Origin: Corythucha ciliata
Lineage: Eukaryota > Arthropoda > Insecta > Hemiptera > Tingidae
Assembly: GCA_038030265.1 (NCBI GenBank)
Contig: CM075943.1
Coordinates: 14,384,001 to 14,448,000, forward strand
Length of the DNA stretch: 64,000 nt
Direction: 5' to 3'
Position 1 is the first letter of the stretch; the number at the start of each line of letters is the position of its first letter. This document shows, piece by piece, positions 1-11,885 of the stretch. Under the pieces are notes generated by a model. That model had not been told where the DNA came from. It made no database searches and was given only the letters and a program-made list of their open reading frames with translations. Both the position numbers and the translations under genes were made by a program.

Positions 1-169
1 CCGGCCACGCGGGCCGGGCCGCTAAGAATATATCTGCCCCTTCATTTTACATTATTTCATGGTAATACATAACCTTCATATTATAACTTAAGGGATGTAG
101 CCATAGTTGTCAAAACCATTAATTTCACCCCGTAGAAGTTTATCGTTGACCAACCGGTTCAGCCTAGGA

Positions 170-1262
170 ACTTGAGAAATTGATATGAGCTAAAAAATAG
201 CCAGTACCTACTAGAAATAGCTATTCCAAACGTAAAGATGGATAAACAGACAACAATACGTGCCAAACAAAATGCTAATTCTGAAGATTTGCGCTGTGAA
301 AATGGCTAAACTGACAATATTCTGGGGGTTTTCACTGTATAAATGGGCGGTCTGACTCGTATCAGGAAATGGCTAAACTGATACTACGCGCCCTAAACAC
401 GGCCAAACTAACTGCGTGCCTTAAAAAAAGGCAAAAATGAGGATTCGCGCGTCGAAAATGTCGAAGAATATAATGTCCTGGCCTGATAACAGGAAAATTG
501 ACTACTCTCGCGCCGGAAATGGCCAACCTGAACATTCGCTCAACATGGTTCAATACTTAATATGTGCGCTTCACCTCAACTGACTATTCATGCCCAAAAC
601 CCGGTTAAAATGACCATTTGCTCCCAAAAATGGCAAAATTGAAGATTTTCGACTTTGAAACGTGGCCTTCAAAATGGCTAAACTGACCATTTGCGCGCTA
701 TGTACTGCCAAATAGTTCCGGCTCCGAATAATTTGCATCTATGCGCAACAAAAATGACTAAAATAACGATTGGCGCCATGACAGTGCCCATAAATGATTA
801 TTCTTGACATAAAAATGGCCTAATCGACGATTTGTGCACCCAAAAACGGCCAAAAACATTAAATAAAATACCCAACAGGCTCTATATTCATAATTGCTTA
901 CAAAGACAACTCAGGCCATGAAAATAATGGCAAAACCAACCGTTCGTGCTTGAAAATCACCAAACTGGCTATTCCTTCTCTTTCTGCAAAGACCAAACTT
1001 GGCACCTCCGGCTTCAAAACTGACCAATCTGATCACCGTCGGACTCTAGAATGTCAACTTGAAGATTCATGTTGTAAAAAAATCGCATCGACTATTCCAT
1101 GCCCCCTAAAAAGGGCCATCCCGACAATTTTTGTCCTAGAAATGGCAACTGACCGTTCGCGCCCTTGTTACACTATCCAAACCTAAAAAATGGTAAAACC
1201 GACTGACAAAATATTTGAAATTCGTACTCCAAAAGTGACCAAACTGGGTGGATGCGCCCTAA
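170..1262. repeat. Degenerate short-period repeat array, family A
   Basis: Loose tandem units of roughly 30-40 bp recur through this stretch. The core is close to AATGGCTAAACTGAC followed by ATTCGCGCC. Well preserved units lie near 298-330, 366-395, 672-700 and 905-945. Units differ by many substitutions and small indels, so this is an old or fast-decaying array and not a clean satellite. No coding potential is convincing here. The same motif on the other strand appears near 41.8-42.3 kb. Confidence 0.6.
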
Positions 1263-1953
1263 AAAGAGATTGAAACGAGTCCTTAAAGCCCAGGATTGGT
1301 GCATAAATAATGCGAGAAAGTATAATCCGTTTCGCAGGCTAGTAGACGAGGGTTTATTGATGGAGGTGGACGGAATTCGCGAGGAATGACCCGAGCAGCT
1401 CCCTCGCCCGTAATTGAAGGCACTTGTTGTCTTGAATTCTTGAGCCGAATTTAGAAGCGCCAGGAAAATCTAATGGCATACGGCGATCCATATTTTTTGT
1501 GTAGAAATGATTCAAGTGACCCCCCCTCCACACAATTTTACTAAAGATCCGCCTTTGAAGGATAGAATTATTGTAGATCGCAAATCGCTTGTATGAAAAG
1601 AGAAAATGTGCCTTTCAAATCCCGTCCGAAGTGTTCAGATTTTCCATTTAGTTCCACTTCTCTCCTCGAGAAAAACACGGTTTGCAGATTTCACGCTTCT
1701 GTTCCTTCTTTCACTTAGAATTGGAGTACAAATTTATTTAAATCTACTTCTCTTGCACAAGACTCTTGTTCTTGCGCATGACACATTCCCGGAGTTTTGC
1801 AGGAAGTCTTGTTCTAGCAGGGTAAGTCTTGGTCTTGGTCTTGCATCCACAATTAAGTCTTGTTCTTGTTCTTGCTGCAAGAGTCTTGCGAAACTGCAAA
1901 AACCAAGACCATTATTGCACATCACTAGCCGTCGGTCTGTCCGAAATGTTTTG
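1263..1953. other. Stretch without a recognisable gene; CTTGTT-rich segment
   Basis: No credible gene is seen. Between about 1745 and 1905 the words TCTTGTTCTTG and GTCTTGGTCTTG recur many times, giving a small degenerate hexamer-like minisatellite. Open frames here simply follow this low-complexity sequence. Confidence 0.4.
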
Positions 1954-2740
1954 GCACTTCTTTTAGTTTCTTCTAAATATCCCGAAAATGAGTTACTTTT
2001 GCGGAAAATCTTCACTCACAAAACTTGTTGAGCATTAAATTTCCTACAACTTTTGTATGTAAAGTACTTTTCTACGACAAATATGCAACGGGCTACAGCT
2101 TATCGAAATTGTTGTTCTAAAATGTTCGAAGGTCCTGAAATCGCCCTTTTTCGACCCAAGTATACTCATTGTACTTTACTTTGGACTATTTTGTAACATT
2201 TTTTTTTGTGATTTTTTGTATGAAAGAATGACGACGAATGATTAAAGGAGGATTGAAAATTGAGTGACAATTGATGGATGTAGTCGTTGATGGATAAGGG
2301 TCGGTAATTGAAGGTTACTCGGTGTGGGCTGAGGGTTGATTATTGATTAAGTGCGACGAACAATTTTTTTTGAATTTAGGGTTATGGAAATTTCGGTGTT
2401 TGAGGAATGAAGACTGCGTGATTGATGATTCAGGGATTGTGTGGAGGACCACACGATACTTCCATGTTCCCGTTTTTGGCGTTCATCAATAGTGCATACA
2501 AAAAAAATAAATAAATAAAAAATAAAAAAATGAAAAAAAAAGAGAAAAGAAAACTTTCATGGCCGTATCAATTTTTTCAGTGCTCTGACGCCTCCGATTT
2601 CATGCTGGTTAAAGAGTGACATGGGCGCTCGAGTTTTAATTCGCATTTTTCGACTAACGCGCCCATGTTACCCTTTAACCAGCATGAAACCGGAGGGGCA
2701 AGAGCACTGAAAAAATTGATACGGCCTTGGAAGTTTTCTT

Positions 2741-2789
<49 letters not shown>

Positions 2790-3062
2790 TATGCATTATT
2801 GATGAACGCCAAAAACGGGAATATGGAAGTTTCGTGTGGTCCTCCACACAATCCCTGAATCATCAATCACGCAGTCTTCATTCCCCAAACACCAAAATTA
2901 CCATAACCCTAAATCCAAAAAAAATATTCGTCGCACTTAATCAATAATCAACCCTCAGCCCACACCGAGTAACCTTCAATTATACCGACCCTTATCCATC
3001 AACGACTACAACCATCAATCGTCACTCAATTTTCAATCCTCCTTCAATCATTCGTCTTTTCC
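1954..3062. mobile_element. Foldback element, copy 1
   Basis: Two long inverted arms face each other: about 2232-2627 on the left and 2660-3060 on the right. They surround a 32-bp spacer at 2628-2659. The arms pair almost end to end, including the GTGTGGAGGACCACACGATA region on the left and its complement near 2835-2855 on the right. A left-hand segment (1954-2231) has no partner on the right, but it is shared with the second copy at 51,697, so it belongs to the element. No open frame encodes a recognisable transposase, so this is non-autonomous. Superfamily is not determined because terminal duplications could not be fixed. Confidence 0.8.
2742..2788. repeat. Poly-T tract, 47 bp
   Basis: An uninterrupted run of T lies inside the right arm of the foldback element. 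The matching place in the left arm (about 2500-2545) is A-rich but interrupted, so the two arms have diverged at this homopolymer. Confidence 0.9.
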
Positions 3063-5545
3063 CAAACTGTTCGAGCAATAAAAGTAGAATTTCAAAATCA
3101 ACCTCTCGAACTCGACCATCATTAACAAGGAAACACCATCTAGGGGAGTGAGGAAGCATAGAGAAAAAACCAATCACATCATTGGCAGGACGTTGCTGTT
3201 TAATTGATCAACAAATGACCAAATTAACCAATAAAAATCAACTAATCACCTTGCACTTTCAATTCTGGCAAGAGGGATGTTTGTTTTGCTTTAAAACTAT
3301 ATAAAATGAAGATTTGTCAATTCATTTTCCTCTATATTTCTATATGCATATTTGTTTTCGTAACAGCTTATAATCGGTTCGTTGACCGGGCTAAATCAAT
3401 CATCATTCATTCCTATACACATATATAAACCGAGTCTTGCCATTAAATCTCATCGACATTTCGTTTGAAAGCAGAAAAAAAAAAAATCCAAAAACCAAAG
3501 TTTCCATTCCACCGGTTATGAATACGCGAGGAGACGTTTTTTCCAAGTAAAATGATATCGCCCTTTTGTGCGAACTGTATAGAAAAAGACAGGTGTCAAA
3601 AAAGAACTCCAACCTTTTATGTTTCCCTCCGCCATCACTGAAGTCAAGACATCGGCTTTTGCCGTGGACGAAAACAAAAAAATGGAGAAAAAATATAGAC
3701 ACGGGATTGACTTCACAGCTCTTCAGGGAAAACACTACCCGCTTGCCCGCAAGCCTTTAACTTCAACCCCCAGCCCCACACCGTTCTCGATCTATAACTT
3801 GAATGTCGCCAAACTGCGGGGAAAAGGAAATGAAGTTTGGTTTCTCGTGGGAGTTAATTTTGATTCATTTTACTTGTTCTACTTTTCGTGTGAGGGGAGA
3901 AAAAGTTTGAACTTATATCTAGATTTCAGATTCATAGGTAATCAAAACTCGGTGTGAGTGTCTGTGTGAGATGTGTATTATTTTTATTTTTGCTGGAATG
4001 GAAAACTCGTTTTTTTTTTGTTTTTTAAATCTCTTTCCACGTTTCCATCCAACCTAGAAGAATAAAACTTTAAAACATTTAAAAAAAAAACAAGCTATTA
4101 CAAGGCTTTTAATCTTGTCTGAACACCTGAGTCTTGTTTTTACGAGCTACGTATAATGAAGTACGCGCGAAATGTGATGCATGAAAATAATCCAACAGCG
4201 CACATTACTATACGAGTCACTTCGCTTGAAATAGAAACCAAATAGGCATTTTATCGTGACAAGATAAATTTAATAAGTATGTCAGTCAGGAGATTTTAAA
4301 AATGGGGCATAGGGAGGAGAGTTTGTTATTATGCAGTAACTGGACCACACGTCTTCAATTGCACGTAATGTCAGCCGCATATATTCATCGTTGACGGTGA
4401 AACTTCAATACTTGAGTGATGATCCCGTAAACATGAATTCGTACACGCGGAATATCTAAAATAACAAAATTGGATGTGGCTGGAACAACAATCACATTTC
4501 ATGCTTCCGGAACAAGGGGGTTATCTCATTTTCACTGTTCGAGAGAAACGGATGTTCAAAATTGACGTTTTAAACACACACAAAAAAAAGTGGCTGGTCA
4601 CATTAAAAATTAAGCTTCTTATTCCGTGTTCTCCTGACTTTGAATGAGAAGTTTATTGAGAAACTTTGAAACAGTTGAATAACACTATACAAAGAAAAAA
4701 CATCTCCAACTGTCAGAAGAAGAGAACTCAAACCCATCGTAATATACGATGTTTTCCTCCCAGTCGCATAAGCAAATAAAACACTATCGAGGACGAATGG
4801 AATAAAAAGTCGTTCCTTTGATCCTCTTCACATCGCGTTACAAGCTTTTCATATATTTCACCCGTAGGGCCTTTTTTTTTGTATTGTTATGATTTTCAAC
4901 TTCAAAAGGAAACAGTATCACCCCTTGAAGGCATTCTTTTTTTTAAAAGCACGTTAAAATTAAATCAGTGGAATGCTCAAACCATTGTCGGAAACGAATT
5001 AAGCCAATCTGGTCAAAATTTTTGAAGTTATTCCATCAAAATTTAAATTAAAGTATAATATTTTATTTCGATTAACCTACGTCGGATAAAGTTTTTAATC
5101 TTAAGCGTCTTTTTCCCGTGGTGGAGGGGCATTTCCTTGAACCGACTCCAAGATAGAAAGAGGGAAGTACAGGGGTTGGGTGAGAGGTGAACGTAACATT
5201 GTAGACTTCTCTCTTCTCTTAGGACGTTATTAAAAGCGATAATTTTCCCTTTTCGCCGGTTGGTTTTGGTGGGCGGTATTTTTTCGTTCATGTCAGCCAT
5301 TATACTGAAGACAACATGTTGAATTCAAGCTCCAGGCAACATTCTTCTCTTTACGTGAATTGCAGTGGATTTTTCTAATAATGTCCGCATGATATTGATA
5401 AGTCAAGTTTTTCGTGTTTTCAAATTTTCTTATAAAACAACAATAGCCTGGAAGTCCGCTGTCTCCTATTCCCAAAAAACTGGATCTTTTATTGCAGTGT
5501 CTGAGACCTGCTCAAGACTCGGGGTGAATGGACGAAATGGCTGGC
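3063..5545. other. No gene recognised
   Basis: AT-rich sequence with homopolymer runs. Short open frames around 3.4-3.96 kb (both strands) and 5.04-5.48 kb (minus) resemble no family I know and show no domain motif. The sequence directly before 5546 does not match a gypsy gag or protease, so the element that follows is truncated at its 5' side. Confidence 0.5.
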
Positions 5546-6755
5546 CATATCAATATCAATTTCACGACCTCTCCGCTGAGTCCAAGCCACTCACGACGAT
5601 CAATACGGCGTTCGGACTTTATTATTATAACCGCTTGTGTTTTGGAATCGCTAGCCCGCCACATGATTATCAGCGATTCATTGACGGCCTCATTAAACCG
5701 ATTCTAGGGGTGGGTGCGCTCTTGGATGACGTGTATGTGACGGGCCGCACAAAGGAAGAACACAATCAGCGGTTACGCCAGATGCTTTCTATATTCAGCA
5801 AAGCCAACCAGAGAAATGTTCCTTCGCTCAATCGTCAATTAAATATTTAGGTTATGTGATTGACAAAGATGGTCTCCACACAACAGATCAACACATTAAG
5901 GACATCAAGAGTGTAGCCGAACCGAGTAATGCCGATCAGCTCAGATCATTTTTGGGTATGGTAACATTTTACTTCAAATTTATACCCCGAGCGGCAGAGA
6001 TTTTGGAGCCACTCTATGCACTCCTGAAAAAAGACGCGAAGTGGGAGTGGGAGAAAAAGCAGCAATTCGCATTCACGAAAGTCAAGAAAATCCTAATTTC
6101 CCGCTCGGTTCTAACACAATTCGACGAGACCCGGCCAATATCACTCACGGTAGACGCGAGTCCCATCGCCGTCGGTGCCGTCCTAGCTCATGTCTTCCCT
6201 GACGGCAACGAGCGTCCAATTGCCTACGCGTCACGGGTACTCACGAAGGCTCAGAGAGGTTATCCCCAAATCGAACGCGAGGCATTCGGCATCATCGCTG
6301 GAATCTCTAGATATCGAGACTACCTGTGGGGACGCCGATTTCTCCTGGTCACCGATCATCGGCCACTCCTATATATATTTGGTCCCGGCAAAGGCATTCC
6401 AATTTACGCCGCGAACGGACTCCAGAGGTGGGCGTATCTACTGTCCAGCTTCACATACGACCTGAAGTGTGTGAAATCCAACGACAACTGCGCCGATTTC
6501 CTGTCAAGGATCTCAACAGGCCAACAATTCAATAGCGATGTTGAGTCAAGCATCAATTATTTGAATTTCATTCACGATAACTTTCCATGTCGCCTCAATT
6601 GGAAATCCATCCGATCGTTAACGAGAACTGACCCAGAGCTCTCCAAGGTAACAACTGCTGTCCAACAAGGATCACAACTCCCAGAAGAGGAAGCATTTCA
6701 ACCCTACAAAATAAGCATGATGGAACTGACGGTTGAAAATGGCTGTCTCATGTAG
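5546..6755 (+). pseudogene. pol: Gypsy reverse transcriptase / RNase H remnant
   Basis: The reading begins inside RT (TTINTAFGLYYYNRLCFGIA) and carries the catalytic pair as LLDDVYV near 5721-5740. A frameshift near 5800 moves the frame. RT then continues through YLGYVIDKDG and LRSFLGMVTFY into RNase H, where TVDASPIAVGAVLAH (about 6150) and REAFGIIAGISRYRDYLWG with LLVTDHRPLLYIF are clear. A stop at 6753-6755 separates this from the integrase part; family members usually read through here without a stop. The missing RT N-terminus and the frameshift make it non-functional. Confidence 0.85.
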
Positions 6756-6756
6756 G

Positions 6757-7440
6757 GATACAGAGTTATTATACCCCTGAAGTTTCGCAAGGCTCTCCTT
6801 GGGGTCTTACATGAAAGCCATTTTGGTGCCACTCGGATGAAGAGTTTTGCCAGGTCCTATGTCTGGTGGCCATCGCTTGAAACCAATCTGGACAACACAG
6901 CAAAAACATGCAAAATCTGCTGCCGGTTCCGGGACAACCCACCCAAGGCAATTCTCGCCCTTGGACAGCCAAACCGTGGTGCCGGATTCATGTGGACTTC
7001 CTCGGACCAATGAAGTCGACGATTTATTGTTTTGTGGTAATGGATGCCACTTCGAAATGGATCGAGAATTTTTTCGTGTCCTCAACCAAGTCTCAGGTGG
7101 CCATCCGCAAACTTTCAGAACTTTTTGCCCGATTCGGCATTCCTCGGACTCTGACCTCAATTGGAGCCACCAGCTTCACCAGCAAAGATTGCGTGGAATT
7201 TATGAAGAAATGCGGCATTCAACACCTCATCGGAGCACCATTCCATCCCCAAACGATTGGTCAAGCAGAATCAGCGGTGAAAATCATCAAACGATGTATC
7301 TTGAAGGCCATGGCGGATTCCAACCACCTCGCCCTGGAGATTGCAGTCAACAGATACCTACATCAGTACCGCAATATGCACGCTCCCACAAAGAAGCTCC
7401 AGCGATTTCCTCCTGAAAGTCGAACCCCGGATGACGCTCG
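6757..7440 (+). pseudogene. pol: Gypsy integrase remnant with altered catalytic site
   Basis: After the stop, a degraded zinc-binding region is readable (VLHESHFGATRMKSFARSYV, then CKICC near 6910). The catalytic core follows in a second frame: HVDFLGP (about 6990) holds the first aspartate and QAESAV (about 7263) holds the glutamate. The second aspartate, normally inside a D-N-A-type motif, is missing: the sequence reads SIGATSF near 7159. A D,D-35-E integrase without its second acidic residue should not join DNA. The region belongs to the same element as the RT part upstream. Confidence 0.8.
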
Positions 7441-7837
7441 ATAACCTCTTACCTTCAGCCCAAGAGACCGTTGAGACTAGACAAGAAAAGATGATTAATG
7501 ACGGAGGAGTACGCGACATAACCTATAAGGAAGGTGATCGAGTTTGGGCGCGTGATTATCGCCAAGATCAGCCCAAATGGTTGCCTGGAACCATTACAGA
7601 GAAACTTGGACATCAGACATTCGTTATAAGCACGGACGATAACAGAAGTTTACGCCGGACATCAAACCAAATTTGGGCAGGTGACAGAGCAGAATCAAAC
7701 GAGACTTCGAGCCAGTCTAGTTCTCCTCAAGCTGGTTTCACAACACACAGAGTGCGCCAGCTCCTCTGCCAAATCCGACGTCACCAGCTGATTCCCAATG
7801 GAAGTATTCATCTTTGGACACGCCAGGGCCGAAGATA
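7441..7837 (+). pseudogene. pol: Gypsy integrase C-terminal region remnant
   Basis: After another frame change the sequence reads LDNLLPSAQETVETRQEKM, then EGDRVWARDYRQDQPKWLPG and EKLGHQTFVIS. This has the arrangement of the small C-terminal domain that follows the core in many gypsy integrases (a GPY/F-like region, named from general family knowledge). Low-complexity serine-rich sequence and a stop follow at 7836-7838. Confidence 0.7.
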
Positions 7838-8038
7838 ACCTCACCTCCAAAGTTGAGAAGGACGACCCGAACCATGAAAGCTCAAGAACGGTTCACCCCA
7901 GCCTAACCTCAACATTCCTCCTGAAGTATTTAAATTCATTTCATTCAATTAAAATCATGATCAGAGACTGATAAGATTTGAAGTATCAATTTCATTTTAT
8001 TTTTATGAAATTCAAATGTTTTGAATTTGCGGGAGGAT

Positions 8039-8343
8039 TGTTGTGACGTCAGACCAATTGTCTCCATGGTTGTTGTGACCATTTGTCATACGTGTAACCT
8101 GACTTCAAGGTAATAAAAAGGCGCAGGTTATTGTTCCGTAAAAAGTTCTTTTGAGTGAACCCGAGCTCCCCCGTTATTCGATTATTCTGGCGATCACGAG
8201 TGGTTCGCAGCTGGTAGTGTTCCAAAACAGGTCGCAACAGTTTCCAACTTGTAATCCCTGAGGCCGCTATCACTGTGCGATGAAACATAAAGCCTTCTTT
8301 ACATAATACGTAAGTGCGGTTACTGGTCCCAAAATCAACCAAT
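8039..8343 (+). repeat. Putative 3' LTR of gypsy-1 (right end uncertain)
   Basis: The start TGTTGTGACGTCAG directly follows a short purine tract. An AATAAAAAGG box lies near 8111. No second copy of this sequence occurs in the window, so the right boundary is only a guess. TGGCGATCACGAG at about 8188 resembles a gypsy primer-binding site, which would mean that internal sequence is present again after this point. Confidence 0.35.
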
Positions 8344-8439
8344 AATTTTATATCAAACCGTGGATGAGCGGACTTTTTTTTGGTAACCCACGACTAAAAT
8401 GAACGAAAAGAGCCCATTCGTGCGGTTTCTGGATGCGAC

Positions 8440-11400
8440 GTGCCGGCCAAAGTAGAGAAAAAGTATACTAATTTGCTGTTCTTGAGCCAGTACACGGATA
8501 TACCCGAGGAAAAGCGCCAATTCACGGATGCGTGTTTGAAAAAGCACTCATTCACGGCTGAAATTGAGCAAAAGCGCCCATTCCCGGCTAAAATAAAGGA
8601 AAAACGTCTGTTCGCGGTTAATATTGGGAAAAAGCTAACTAGAACTAAAAACCGCACAAAGTTGAGGTGCAACTTCTAGCGCAAAATTAAGAACTTAGGT
8701 ACTTAAGCTGATTCACTGTTTATGCAAATCTTTTCACGGCTAACAGTTATGTCAAATGGGCTCGTTCGTAGTGGAATCAAAGATGATAAGTAATTTTCGG
8801 CAAACATTGAGTAATAACGCTCATCCTCGGCTAAAATTGAGCAACAGTGCTCATTCGTGGTTAAAAATGAGAAAGCGCACCAATTTGTGGATTCGCAATA
8901 AGAAGGCAGGGCCAAAATTAATAAAAAGAGTTAATTGGCGGCTTCTGGAGACATTTTCAACGGCTAAAATTTAGAAAAATGACCGACTCGTTATTTGAGA
9001 AGAAGCACCCTAAGTGACGCAAGTGCGTCTGAAATGACTGGAAAACGTCAATTTGCGGCTAAAAATATTGAGAAATAGCGCTCATTAACAGGCATTGTGT
9101 AACCATCAGAATAGTGGGGGGTGGAAAGCTGTCCCTGTATCAGCAGAGTGTGGGTTGAATATTCGATTGAAATTGTTTAAGTCTGTCCACTTAGTGATGG
9201 ACTCTCGCCCGCCCCTGAATTTAGTGAAATGAGCTTCCCCTTTACTCCTTCTACTAAAAATAACGCATCTGGAATGATTTTTAGAACAAACGATCACTGT
9301 ATAGCGTCTATACGTAACCATAGTGCCCGTAGAAGTTTGTAGTTGATCAGTTGTTAATTTCATTAAATGTTTTTGGTGGGAGAGAACAAATCGAACTATC
9401 GAAATGAAGCTACACGTTCGAGAGTCCATGGACAGACTTTAGTAGAGTCGATTGAACTACGAGGGATAGTGGATAAAGCATGAAGACAGTCGATGATGTA
9501 TTCTCCTACGGCTACAGATTTATGCATGCTTTATTCGATTCAGCCCCCGAGAGTGCTTTTCTGGTGGCTCAAATACAGAAAATTAACGACTGAAATAGAG
9601 AAAAGACACCGTCTCCAGTTTCGTTAGGTCCTTAAACGCACTAATGTACTGATCGGCAATTTTCAACTTACTGACGGGGCAAAAACCTAGAAAAAAGCGC
9701 TAAAGTCGTGACTATAACAGCGAAAAAGCACTGATTCGTGGTCTTACGATGCAACTTCCAGATCAAAATTGAGAAAAAATCGTCGAAAAGGTAGAAATCA
9801 ATTCAAAAGTGTTGTTTTCGCGGCGGCTAAAATTGAGAATACGCGGTATTCTCACTGTTACTTCTACAAGGCCGTACATGTAAAAAAAAATAGGGCAAGA
9901 ATGGCATATTCGCGTATAAAAAAGAGAATATATGCTAATTCACTGCAAAATCAGCTGAAAACGCCATTTCAAAGACGAAATTGAGAAAAATCGCCAATTC
10001 GCGGATTAAAGTTGAGGAAAAACGTTAATTCTCGAATACAAAAATGAAGAAAATCACTAATTCGTGACTGAAATTGAGAAGACGCAAATCCGTAGTTTCT
10101 GAAAGATTCGAAGATCAAACTGAAAAACAGCGCTAATCCGACGCAGAAAGTAAGAAAAAATTGCTTTTTCAGGGCTGAAATCTAAAAACAACGTAGTTCA
10201 AATTGGAAAAAATCACTGATAATCGCGGCTAAAATAATAAAAACACTAATTTTAAGCTCAAATTGTGAACAAATGCTAATTCGCTTTTGTAAAAATGGTT
10301 AATCTGCAGCTGAAAATGAAGGAAACGCCCATTTGTGGTGAAAATGGAGGAAAATCGGTAATGCAAGCGATGAAAACACTACTGCGTTGCTAAAATTGAG
10401 AAAAAGCGGTAACCCGCGGATAAAATTATAGAAAATACTAAACCCCGGCTAAAATTTAAAAAACGCAAATGCGTAGCTTTCGTTTGAGGCTGAAACTGAA
10501 CATAAAACGTTAATCCATAGCAAAGATTGAAAGAAAAAATCCCAATGTGGAACTAAAACGAAAAGCAACACAGCTAAAATTGAGAAAATTCTTAAATTCA
10601 CAGGTTAGAAACGCTGCTAAAATTGAGAAAAAGCGCTACTTTGTGGCTAAAACTGAGTAAATTCGCTGAGTTCAATTTAAGTACTCGCCTTCTGAGGGCA
10701 ACTATTCGGCTAAAATTGAGAAAAACTGCAAATTCATCCATGGCTGCAATAACAAAAATAATAATAATAATAAAACTAGAACTGAGAAGAAGCGCTAATC
10801 TATAGCTAAAAGTAGAACAAAATTACTAATGCGGTGATAAAATGTATTAGAACTCGCTAATATTTGCGGTTAATATTGAGAAAATCAATAATTAGCCTGG
10901 CTGAAATAAAGAGAGTGCTAATTCGCTGTCAAAAATGGAAAAATAGCCAAACTTGCAGCTGACATATCGGAAAACGCCAATTCGAGGCTAAGGTGGCGAA
11001 GATAGAGCGATACGATATCGTTTCGATATCACCGACGCAAATTAACAGCGTCTTGGACAGATAGTAACTACTGGAAGTGAGTCAGAGTGATGTAGAAACG
11101 ATATCATACCACCACAGTATGAACGCTGGCCTTAAATTAACAAAACTCGCTAGTTCACGCGAAACGCTGCTAAAATTAAGAAAAAGTGCTAAATTGCGAC
11201 TAAAATTGAGGAAAATCACTAATTCACGGCTACAATTGAGAAAAATTCATATTTGCGTCAAAAATTGAAAATAATCCAATTCGCGGCTTCCACCGGCAAC
11301 TTTGAGGTAACAATTGGGCAAAACCGCTAATTTATGGATGTGGGGAAAAACCCCGCTCCGCGACAAAAAACATCGCAAATCCGTAGCGTATTGTGAATAA

Positions 11401-11790
11401 TAAATGCTCATTTGTGGAAAAAAATTAGAAAACCTCGCTATTTTGTGGCTAATATTGAGGCAAACACTTAGAAAAAACGCTAATTTTTAGCTCAAACTCG
11501 TTAAAGTGCTAATTCCCTGGTCCCCGCTTGAACAAAATAGAAAAAATCCCTTTGCAGCTAAAATTTAGAAAAATTCCAACTCTAGGAAATTTAAGAAACA
11601 TAATATAGTTACCTAATTCACGGGATCAGAACGCTACTTTGCTGGTGAAATTGAGAAAAAGCGCACATTTCTGGCTATTGGAGGGGCGGGGATACCCCGC
11701 TAATCCGCGGCTGAAATTGAGGAAAACGTTAAACGCGGCCAAAGTTAAGAAAAGCGCTCATTTACTTGTATACCTAGTTGACAAAAAGCA
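8440..11790 (+). repeat. Degenerate ~30-bp repeat array, family B (forward)
   Basis: Dozens of imperfect units of about 28-35 bp run head to tail, built on GCGGCTAAAATTGAGAAAAA followed by CGCTAATTC. Clear units occur at 8560-8640, 9990-10080, 10375-10440, 10610-10650, 11165-11240 and 11640-11770. Spacing and sequence vary strongly. Open frames inside (for example lysine-rich ones near 9769-9984 and 11077-11268) are read-through of the repeat and not genes. The segment about 9090-9600 interrupts the pattern and carries the foldback remnant at 9434-9528. Confidence 0.75.
9434..9528 (-). mobile_element. Deleted relative of the 27-kb foldback element
   Basis: The segment CTACGGCTACAGATTTATGC near 9505-9524 and the flank CTACGAGGGATAGTGGATAAA near 9457-9477 match, in reverse complement, one arm and the adjacent flank of the hairpin element at 27,042-27,265. 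The loop and second arm are missing here. Confidence 0.55.
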
Positions 11791-11819
11791 CTAAGTTTAC
11801 TAATAAGAAATATTTTGTC

Positions 11820-11885
11820 ATCTTCACGAAAGTATTTATTGTCAGGACTAGTTTTCGGCCTTCGAAGCCGTTTTCAACGCCTTTT
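11820..11885 (-). other. Stem-loop tail resembling a retroelement 3' end
   Basis: Read on the minus strand, GAAAACGGCTTCGAAGGCCG is followed by AAAACTAGTCCTGACAATAA. The CGGC/GCCG stem with a short loop followed by a GAAAA-like stretch recalls, from memory, the tail of Penelope-like elements, which can carry hammerhead ribozyme motifs. The conserved CUGAUGA core is not intact and no reverse transcriptase lies next to it, so this is a weak call. Confidence 0.25.

Larger units (their letters stand above)
5546..8345 (+). mobile_element. 5'-truncated gypsy-type LTR retrotransposon (gypsy-1)
   Basis: Reverse transcriptase, RNase H and integrase remnants follow each other in the gypsy order (RT-RH-IN) on the plus strand. 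Gag, protease and the N-terminal half of RT are missing. The body carries frameshifts and at least one in-frame stop, so it is dead. A purine-rich tract (GCGGGAGGA) at about 8029-8037 followed by TGTTGTGACGTC at 8039 fits a polypurine tract and the start of a 3' LTR. I see no matching 5' LTR upstream, which agrees with the truncation. Confidence 0.85.

Noticed and set aside
2675..2866. Lysine-rich protein on the minus strand
   Set aside because: It is the translation of the poly-T tract in the foldback arm.
3403..3957. Host gene on overlapping frames of 110 and 112 codons
   Set aside because: Frames on both strands overlap, contain homopolymer-derived residues and show no domain. Composition alone explains them.
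8180..8345. Second gypsy internal region starting with a primer-binding site
   Set aside because: TGGCGATCACGAG resembles such a site, but no LTR end is confirmed before it and no gag follows.
8440..11790. A CRISPR array, because repeats of about 30 bp recur
   Set aside because: Units are degenerate and contiguous, spacers are not unique and there are no cas genes; the context is a eukaryotic TE-rich genome.
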